This document shows, piece by piece, positions 56,362 through 64,000 of a DNA stretch of 64,000 nt. The stretch covers positions 1,426,001-1,490,000 of the forward strand of contig JAJUBI010000008.1 of assembly GCA_022419385.1 (NCBI GenBank), in the 5' to 3' direction. The stretch's first letter is position 1; each line of letters begins with the position of its first letter. The translations under genes and the position numbers were made by a program. Origin of the DNA: Paraconiothyrium sp. Pb-2020. Taxonomy: Eukaryota; Ascomycota; Dothideomycetes; Pleosporales; Didymosphaeriaceae. Below the pieces are notes generated by a model. The model was not told the DNA's origin. It was given only the letters and a program-made list of their open reading frames with translations, and did no database searches.

Positions 56362-59300
56362 TCAGACGATGTAGACAGTGTTTCGGTTGACCGCCAGACC
56401 ATCTTGGGCGTTTCCATCGTTCCATCCTTCCTGAGCGTCTCCTTTCCTAGCGGATCTTTTCATTAGATCAGCTACCAGCTCCTCAGTCTCACTATCAGAT
56501 CCATTATCATCGGAAAGCCATTCAATGTGACCTATACCATCATCTGCCATATGCGTATCTTGATTCTCTTTTGCCTTAGTATCCGGTAGTTTTTGGGATG
56601 CTATGCAACAGAGCCAGCATATGTCTTCCGGTACGATGCGGGTTTCGTGGCCACGTTGGATCGCCAGCGCCGCTGCCGCCAGTCGGCCCTGCCAGTTTCC
56701 CCTCGCGCGTACAACCCCAACTTCAGTCGGGCTATCAAGCAATTCCTCCCAACTATCAATGGACACGAATTCAGAGATTCTTTCTATGGGTATGGCCTGA
56801 CCAGCTCGATGTTCCCTGCATTCTGGAATAATGTGACATAGCTGGGGATTGAAAACATCCAGAATATTCAGGTCTGCCACCCATTTGCTCCTGTCGTAGA
56901 GGCCAACGGCAGCCTCTACATAACTTGCCTGCACGTCGCGGTTGCCTCTCGAGCCAACGTCGATAGGCAATTGCCATTCCGTGAACGATAGGTGCAAACT
57001 AGTTTCACCAAAGCAATCCTCTTCTTTTCCGTCAAAAGGATAGTGGTTTACGAGGCGTATGTCTTCAGAGACTGACCTTACTTGAGGAACCGCCGGACAC
57101 ACCAACAAGCACATGCCTGTCTTCCCTAGATTCCCTACAACGCGCTCAACAGTTCTGTTGGAAGATTGTGCGCACGGGTCTTGCAATAGGCAGCTTGCAA
57201 CGTAGATCGAGTTGCCACTGGATATAGCAAGAACACCGTTCATTGCTGACCCATGAAAATTGAAAGCACCAGATTCAAATCTCGCAATGCATGCAAACAT
57301 ATGTTCTCGGTTAAGCGAAAACAGCGTGAATGCGCTGAATAAGTCCGTTCGAGGTGGTGCTGATTCCCCTTGTGGAACCCATTGATGATCGAACAATGAT
57401 TGCTCCGCAGCCCGTAGCTCGACGGTCGCGTTATGGAGGTAAGTGTACAGAGACGCAGCCGTTGCCAAAGCTTTAAGCGCTTTCAAGAGTTTCCAAGAGA
57501 ATGACCCGTCGGTAAAATGATCAAGTAATTGTTCCAGGGAGAGCAGGTCATTTTGAAACGCCCACAAGACGTGCCGAATAATTACAATATCAGGGAGAAC
57601 CCGGTACAAATGCCCTCCAGCGACTTTAGGCTCATAGTTCGGAGAGAATGTCGTCCAATAATGAATGCTTACGCAGTAGAGGGCTGCAATGTCCGGATCT
57701 CCAAAGGCTAGAACGCTTCTCATGGTCACACCCCTTGCGTGTTGCCAGTCGGACAATGAGTCTTTGTCAGAGCACTCTCCTTCGAGCAAGGGCACGAGTA
57801 TGGCGAGTGGCGGATTTTGCCATTGATGACCATTGGGATCATGTAGTGGTGGGATCAGCGAGTCCACGAAGTGCACACTAGTCTCGGCACCAGGATCAAT
57901 TTCGTAATCGTTCTGCGACTGATGCACCCATCGAATATACTTCTGCAGAGGCGGTGTTTTATTGCGGATTTGATCGAAGCTTAGCCCACTCTGACGAGAT
58001 GGAAGCTTTTCTACTGATGCAAGTTCATATGTACTCTGCATTGTATCGGATCTGTATTGGATGATCATCAAATTCCGTTGATCGCCAAAGTCTTTCGCAA
58101 TCTGACGCAACAGCTGTACTCGCTCTGCTTCGCCGGAAAGTAGATGGAGGATGGTCCGAGGTGAAGAGAATCCAAGAATTTGATTTGCCGATGAATCATC
58201 CAGAAAGAGAGGGTATCGTCGACTGCCGCATCTGATAAGCTGCAGTATTGCAGCTTTTTCCTCTCCTGTGGCTGCCAAGAACTTTTTTGATGCGGAAGCC
58301 AATAGGTCAACCCAAGTCCAAGCGTGCACTCCAGTCCCGCTCAATTTGAAGGTGGCGGCGTCCAACAATCGTCTAAGCTCTACCAATAATTGGGCAGACA
58401 AGTCCACGTCGTTCGCCTGTGACACCCATCTGCGGATCAAACTTCCCAGAGCCACATATACTAGCTCTTCAAACGATACTCTCGAGGTGCGAGCTGAGAG
58501 CCTTGCCTCAGATTGTACGGGTTGGCCTTATTCGGACGCACAATTAGCGTTCGTCAACTACTAATACGCTATGATCTCTGTACTTACCGTAATATCGCAA
58601 GTACGCGAGTGGAAGAGACCAATGGATCCCATCACCGCTGCGTCGTAAATCGTGAATGCCTAGGGTAAGTACTCCTCCACGTACGATGTGGGGATCATTC
58701 TGGATGACTTTTGTAGCCTTGGAGTTCTTTCCCGTACCGAAAACTATCATGTCAGGATAAAGATGCCAGGAGGATAGTCCCAGTAGCGGGGCTCCAGTCT
58801 GAACACTTTGCGGCTTTCCCGAAACCAGGTTGTCGACGGTAATCAATGCGGATGTCCAAGCATCGATGACGCTGTCACTCACACTTAATTTCGTATTGAC
58901 GGCAAGGCCTAGATTGTTGAGGATAAGCAAGAGCTGATTTTGACGGCGAGCATTGGCTTCATCAGCTGTACGGCGCCAGGCCTGTATACTCGTATGCCAA
59001 TTTGCAATTTGCTCCCTGCTGAGCACGATCCTCTCAGACAACTCCATCTCCATTGGATTACCTGAAGCTGCAAGCGAAGCTTTCCGTTCTGCGATCAGTT
59101 GCATCCAGATAGAGATTGCCTCCGGCGGATCCCACATTCGGGAGAGCATGCAACCAAGGAGGTGGACTGCAATAGCGGAGTTTCCAGAGGTCGCAGCCGC
59201 CCATACCGCCGTGCCTAGACTAGTCAATCAGTGTCGACAACGACGGTAAACTTGATATAGCTCTTTGAGTAACACAGATCGAGTTGTAAAGTGGGCTAGA

Positions 59301-59666
59301 GAGACGACCGCTATACGTACCGTCTGCTCCAACTTCATTTGCGAACAATCCATGTCTTGAACTACCCTGTGGGTTGAACGTGGGTGATTTTGCGACCTCA
59401 CTGCAACGTAACCCATATGCTCTGATGAGGGCCGGCACCTCCGGTATGATGCTGCCGAAAAGAACACCCAATTGTACGACTGTCAGATGAGACTGGCCTT
59501 CGTCGGCATCGTTCTTCCTTCGAGCGGACAGCGATTGGCCAATAGCCTGGTATTCGCTCGGAGGCTGTACTTTTATAAGAGTGAAATTGATATGAAACGG
59601 AACGAGCGAGACATGATTCTCAGCCTGATTAGTTATAATCGAACCCCTGATCTGAGGAACACTCAT
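56362..59666 (-). CDS. Large uncharacterised ascomycete protein (1045 aa)
   Basis: Exons 59666-59321, 59214-58588 and 58526-56362 join in one frame (introns 106 and 61 nt). The start MSVPQIRGSIITNQAENHV and the blocks SLVPFHINFTLIKVQPPSE, GSIIPEVPALIRAYGLRCSE and WAAATSGNSAIAVHLLGCML are recalled as conserved in filamentous ascomycetes without a named function. There is no signal peptide or membrane helix. The C-terminus is acidic and disordered (DDNGSDSETEELVADL). Composition suggests a cytosolic or nuclear helical protein. I do not assign a role. Confidence 0.8.
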
Positions 59667-60562
59667 GATAAGGAGATGAGAGCAAGGCGAACATGCTAAA
59701 GAGAAGACGAGTTGTGCGATTTTATACTCCATAAGCTCGCGAGATGATCAGGCTGAGGCAGTGCTTGCAAATTGATTGCGGTCGGCGATGCGGGCGCATG
59801 CATACGCACATGCATGACAGAACGCACACCGGTGCAAAACAAATGTCTTGCAAAGCATTATTTTCAGGAGCATTCAGAGGATGCAATTTCACCTTTCTCC
59901 ACGGTCAATGTTGACCTTCCGACACAATGAGAGATGGGGGAAGTTGAAGCTGCAAAGCGTGGCTTCCCTACGCTGTGCTTATCCGATCCGTGACGAGGCA
60001 GTGTGCGGAGCAACGCAGTGGCGGGTGACTCGATAGGGACGAAGGCTTGGGAGATTTTAGGCACCGGGCTTTCGATCCCCGTATGATATTCGTAGCCATC
60101 AATATAGCAAGAAATCATTTGCTAGCCAAGCTTGACGCGTGCATACGTTGCTTCGGCGGTGTCAATTACAACTCGTTTGCGAGTGCTGTATCACGCATGC
60201 CAGAGGCCCTTTCAAGTTGATAGTAATACTAGTTTCCACGAAGCTGACGAAGTCGTTTTAGCATACTCCATGAAAGAAGACAAAACACGTCTCGAGGATG
60301 CTGTTGTCGTCATTGGTGTACTTCTCACGGATTAGCGCTTCACGTGCACACGCGCCTGGGCTTGGCAGGCACTATCGTGAATTACCACCTTGCCCGCCAC
60401 TGTGCTACTCTTCCTACGCGCGGTGGTCGCGATAATGTGACATACAAGCACTCAATGTTTCGAAATCCGCGCGAGAACCGAACGCTACCCACAACCTCCC
60501 ATCTAGCACCGTCGACCGGTCGCCGTCCCTCGCCACCCCGCTCCTCCGCCACTCCTCCGACA
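59667..60562. other. Intergenic; 5' flank of PSO2
   Basis: The PSO2 frame is open upstream to about 60344, with one more ATG at 60455 that would add 36 residues. No other gene is supported. A TTTCGATC string at about 60071 is not part of a valid tRNA. Confidence 0.45.
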
Positions 60563-63175
60563 ATGGCGGCCAAAGCTACGCCAAAGAAGATGCCTGCCAG
60601 ACCGAATGCTATCTCTTCTCAGAAGAAGAAGAAGAGTGACTCGAAACAAACAACTCTTGTGCCAACTGATTGGGGGAAGAAAGCGGCTGCGAACAATGCA
60701 CGTATGAAGCCAAAGGCCACACCGAATGGCAACATCATGGCCTTCTTCAAGAAGGCGGAAGAAGAGAGCAACAGAATTTTCTTTCCGGATCGGAAGCTTC
60801 ATACCACAATTGCTTTCAATGACAGCGGTGAGGTGGCTGGTGGATGGAGCGACGAAACCCACGATAGCGTCATAGACACGGAGAGTAGTGCGGAACGTTA
60901 CAATGAGAACGGCGGCAGCATGAAGAAGCGGAAGCTGAGCGAAGAAGCTCTACCACCGGTATGTCCACCGTCCCCGCCGGACACGGATGGAACAGCAACG
61001 AAGGCTCCATCGGCCGATGCTGCTGAGAAAAGCGTACAAATGCGCAAGAAGTCAGGCCCTTTTGCAGATGACTCAGATTCTGAAGCTGAAGAAGAACTAC
61101 TGTTCCCCCAAAAAGGTACGATAAAGCAAGAGGAAGCGAATGATTACGAGGAAGATTCTAAACCGCTCGAGGATCCGGTTCCTGCAGATAGGCCCGCGCC
61201 ACCCGTCTCCCACGTACCGCCGCTGCTAAAAACTGAAGAAACTTCACAATTCGGCGGAGAGGATTTCGACGACTTCGATGGTCTGGAAGATGAGGATTTA
61301 CTGGAAGGCGAAGAGTTCGACGAGCGGCGGTGGATGAAGGAACAACAAAAGCTAGAGATGGCAGAAGCCGGCTACGAAGGTGATCCAGACGATTTTGAAC
61401 CACCATCTTTATTTCCAGAGGATACTCAAGATAGTAACGTTGAGAATGCCGCCAAAGACATCGATGCGCCATCGTGTCCTTTGTGCAGCGCCCAATTGGC
61501 TGGTTTGTCAGAACAAGAGGTTTCTCAGCACGTCAATGCTTGTTTAGATGGCAACCCGATACCGCTGCCTAAACCGAAGGAGCTCATGAGAGAAGCAACC
61601 CCGACTGTAACCAATGCCAAAGCCTTCAAACGACCCCCGCGCCCGCCTCGCCCCGGCCAGGAAAATCCATTCCAGCTTGGGGAGACGAACGGCGCTCCAA
61701 AATCAGCATTCTCCAGATTGATGTCTGGACATGCTGAAGACGCTGCATGGGCTACCGCAGCTGATGCAGAGAAGGCAGCGAGGGGCAAACCATCTTATCA
61801 ACGGACGTGTCCTTTCTATAAAATTCTTCCGGGCTTCTACATTTGCGTAGATGCTTTCCGCTATGGCGCCGTCAAGGGGCAGAACGCGTACTTTCTCAGC
61901 CATTTCCACAGCGACCACTATATCGGATTGACTGCATCGTGGAGCCACGGACCAATATACTGCAGTAAAGTAACAGGTAACCTAGTCCGGCAGCAGCTAC
62001 GCGTGGACCCTAAATGGGTGGTCGATCTTGATTTCGAAAAGAAGGCGGAAGTTCCAGGCACCGAAGGCGTCCATGTCACGATGATATCAGCTAACCATTG
62101 CCCCGGTAGCTCGCTGTTTCTATTTGAGAAGGAGATTGGCAAAGGAAAGAGCTCAAGGTTGCAGCGCGTGCTACATTGTGGCGACTTTAGAGCTTGCCAA
62201 GCCCACCTTGAGCATCCACTGCTGAAACCCGACGTGCTCGATGCTGTGAGCGGGAAGAATAGGCAGCAGAAACTTGATGCCTGCTATCTTGACACTACGT
62301 ACCTCAATCCGAAGTACGCTTTTCCACCGCAGCAACAGGTCATCCAAGCATGCGCAGATATGTGTGTGAGTTTGAGCAAAGAGAAAATTGACGAAAGCGA
62401 CGGGTGGGAAAAGATGAAGAAAGAGCGCGCAGGTGAAGGTATGGTCAAGTTCATGCAAAAGGGTGCTGAGGCTGCTGAGGCCACAGTCGAATTTGACGGC
62501 AATGAACCAACCTCAATGATTCCCACAAAGATCGGCGTGAATAAGCCACGAGGCAAGCTTCTCGTCGTAGTCGGAACTTACAGTATCGGCAAAGAGCGCA
62601 TATGCATCGGTATCGCCAAAGCGCTCGGCAGCAAGATCTACGCCCCAGCCAGTAAGCAACGAATCTGCCGCGCTCTCGAAGACCCTGAGCTGGACGCCCT
62701 CCTCACTTCCGATCCCCGCCAAGCACAAGTCCACATGACTCCGCTCTTTGAGATCCGCGCCGAAACCCTAGACGATTACCTCCGTGACTATAGTGACATT
62801 TTTTGCCGCGCGGTCGGTTTCCGCCCCTCAGGATGGAACTACCGCCCACCCAAGAGCCGCTTCACGGAGTCTCCCTCCGTGCAAACCGTACTATATTCGC
62901 AGAACTGGAAAAGCCAGTTTTCAATGCGTGATTTGACGCAGCAACGCGGTAGCACGAATCGCGCGAAGTGTTTCGGTGTTCCGTACAGTGAGCACAGCAG
63001 TTTCAGGGAGTTGACCATGTTCTGCTGCGCCCTGAGGATAGACAAAATCATTCCGACGGTGAACGTGGGGAGTGCGAAGAGTAGGGAAAAGATGAAGGGT
63101 TGGTGCGAGAAGTGGGCGATGGAGAAAAAGAAAAACGGGCTTTTTAAGCTGGGGGAAGGGGGCAGTGGGTGGTAA
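60563..63175 (+). CDS. PSO2: DNA interstrand cross-link repair nuclease PSO2/SNM1
   Basis: Single exon, 870 residues from ATG 60563 (MAAKATPKKMPARP). An in-frame ATG at 60455 is the alternative start. NGNIMAFFKKA near residue 55 resembles a PCNA-interacting PIP box. An acidic disordered region follows. A UBZ4-type zinc finger (CPLCSAQLAGLSEQ ... HVNAC) lies at ~302-327. The metallo-beta-lactamase core has YFLSHFHSDHYIGLT (about 443-457) and SANHCPGSSLF. The DRMBL domain includes LDTTYLNPKYAFPPQ, VVGTYSIGKERI and YSEHSSFREL. It is a nuclear 5' exonuclease for cross-link repair. Intact. Confidence 0.94.
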   Translation: MAAKATPKKMPARPNAISSQKKKKSDSKQTTLVPTDWGKKAAANNARMKPKATPNGNIMAFFKKAEEESNRIFFPDRKLHTTIAFNDSGEVAGGWSDETHDSVIDTESSAERYNENGGSMKKRKLSEEALPPVCPPSPPDTDGTATKAPSADAAEKSVQMRKKSGPFADDSDSEAEEELLFPQKGTIKQEEANDYEEDSKPLEDPVPADRPAPPVSHVPPLLKTEETSQFGGEDFDDFDGLEDEDLLEGEEFDERRWMKEQQKLEMAEAGYEGDPDDFEPPSLFPEDTQDSNVENAAKDIDAPSCPLCSAQLAGLSEQEVSQHVNACLDGNPIPLPKPKELMREATPTVTNAKAFKRPPRPPRPGQENPFQLGETNGAPKSAFSRLMSGHAEDAAWATAADAEKAARGKPSYQRTCPFYKILPGFYICVDAFRYGAVKGQNAYFLSHFHSDHYIGLTASWSHGPIYCSKVTGNLVRQQLRVDPKWVVDLDFEKKAEVPGTEGVHVTMISANHCPGSSLFLFEKEIGKGKSSRLQRVLHCGDFRACQAHLEHPLLKPDVLDAVSGKNRQQKLDACYLDTTYLNPKYAFPPQQQVIQACADMCVSLSKEKIDESDGWEKMKKERAGEGMVKFMQKGAEAAEATVEFDGNEPTSMIPTKIGVNKPRGKLLVVVGTYSIGKERICIGIAKALGSKIYAPASKQRICRALEDPELDALLTSDPRQAQVHMTPLFEIRAETLDDYLRDYSDIFCRAVGFRPSGWNYRPPKSRFTESPSVQTVLYSQNWKSQFSMRDLTQQRGSTNRAKCFGVPYSEHSSFRELTMFCCALRIDKIIPTVNVGSAKSREKMKGWCEKWAMEKKKNGLFKLGEGGSGW

Positions 63176-64000
63176 AGGTTCATGATGCAACAGTAAAACA
63201 ATCAAATATCTTTCCAACACCTTTTGGCAACCGTGCCGCATGGGATCACATTGCAACCAAAACATCAATCTGTGTCCGGATGCCCGCTCTCCCGCTACCG
63301 CAGCCGCTTCATTGTGTTATGACCTGTCAGACCCAGCATAGAATCCAGTCGTATCAATTCCAGTCCAAACAAGAGGTCTCAATCTCGAGCAGCTAATGTT
63401 CAGTCTGATTATTTGGCCGCCATGGGTGGGGGTAGCATCGGCTTCAGCAAACCTTAGCGATAGGGTCCAAACCCCCAATCTTCCCGTTTCCACTCACTGT
63501 GGGCCGCCTGTAAGAAGTCATATCCTGGACTTGACGAGACATCTTAGATACGAAAGACGCGACGTATCTTTACAATCGTGCGACGACGGAGGTAGATTTT
63601 ACGGCCCGTGGAAAATAATGAAGGGCTTCATTTAGTAAAGTACCTTTCGATTAGAGGTCAGCTTGTGAAGTCCATATATATCATTTGGGGAGACACCAAC
63701 AAAAACATTGAAGTTTGCGTAACGGAAAGCTTATTTCTGCATTCACCATTGCCGTGTATACGATCGTTCAAACGTCCCGCTACGATGATGGAACGAGCAT
63801 TTTGAGGTGTACCTGCGGAGGCAACTCCGTTGGCCAGACAGAGAGTCTGAAGGCCCGCATGAGAAGGTATGAGGGAGTAACAGAACCTCTCTCGAACTAT
63901 TCACGCTGCTCCCGTCGCCCACGTGCTCGCCTTCCATACTTGTTCGCTTACTCACTTGCAGTTAGCGCGCGGTCCGCGAAACCGCCAAGTGCGCTCCAGA
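63176..64000. other. Right edge; no gene recognised
   Basis: Short frames only, none with a domain or plausible splice partners inside the window. A gene starting beyond 64000 cannot be excluded. Confidence 0.4.

Noticed and set aside
59990..60085. Possible tRNA ending in TTTCGATCCCCG
   Set aside because: The T-stem has a mismatch and no cloverleaf fits upstream.
60344..60562. Longer PSO2 N-terminus from 60344
   Set aside because: 60344 is GTG; the first ATG is 60455, and the sequence up to 60563 is low-complexity leader-like.
1..64000. Intact transposon, CRISPR array or rRNA
   Set aside because: No transposase or reverse-transcriptase frame, direct-repeat/spacer array or rRNA signature was seen.

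Overview
The window is 64 kb of nuclear DNA from a filamentous ascomycete. Most genes carry several short introns (about 44-60 nt, GT...AG, often with a CTAAC/CTGAC branch site). The families are typical of Pezizomycotina: a HET-domain protein, Zn2Cys6 regulators, a BYS1-type secreted protein, small LPxEIRN (2EXR/F-box-like) proteins, a fungal copper amine oxidase and a DAL5-like MFS carrier. A dothideomycete, probably one of the Pleosporales, fits best, but that is inference from the style of the proteins, not a search.

Layout. 0-5.3 kb: a potassium-channel-beta-like aldo-keto reductase runs off the left edge. It is followed by a decayed tract holding a broken tandem-repeat zinc-finger gene fused to a fragment duplicated from its neighbour, and an uncharacterised gene (2.66-5.3 kb) with in-frame TAG codons. 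6-11 kb: a frameshifted secreted-protein gene, an RBR ubiquitin ligase and a protein-kinase gene broken by a TGA. 11.6-26.3 kb: a lysine/serine/proline-rich protein, a membrane nucleotide pyrophosphatase, an uncharacterised protein head-to-head with eIF3d, a HET protein, BYS1, a 2EXR-like protein and a SIRT5-type sirtuin. 26.4-27.4 kb: a decayed single-pass membrane protein gene.

28.0-39.7 kb is the most metabolic stretch. It holds a Zn2Cys6 regulator, an amino-acid/GABA/choline-type permease, a phytanoyl-CoA-type dioxygenase, a short-chain dehydrogenase, a copper amine oxidase (one frameshift) and a maltose-type O-acetyltransferase (doubtful splice acceptor). These look like an amine-uptake and amine-oxidation group, or an eroding secondary-metabolite cluster. 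Two related small secreted-protein candidates lie inside it, one apparently broken.

40-64 kb: another 2EXR-like protein, a prolyl-4-hydroxylase-like enzyme, an MFS carrier, a SANT-like/AT-hook chromatin protein, F-actin capping protein beta, a secreted matrixin metalloprotease, an SDR lacking the usual catalytic tyrosine, a Zn2Cys6 regulator, a 1045-residue uncharacterised protein and the PSO2/SNM1 cross-link repair nuclease.

Two kinds of damage recur. One is C-to-T stops in CpA context (CAG to TAG, CAA to TAA), the signature of repeat-induced point mutation, concentrated where sequence is duplicated. The other is single small indels in otherwise well-kept genes, which could be real decay or assembly error. 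No tRNA, rRNA, CRISPR array or intact transposon was found.
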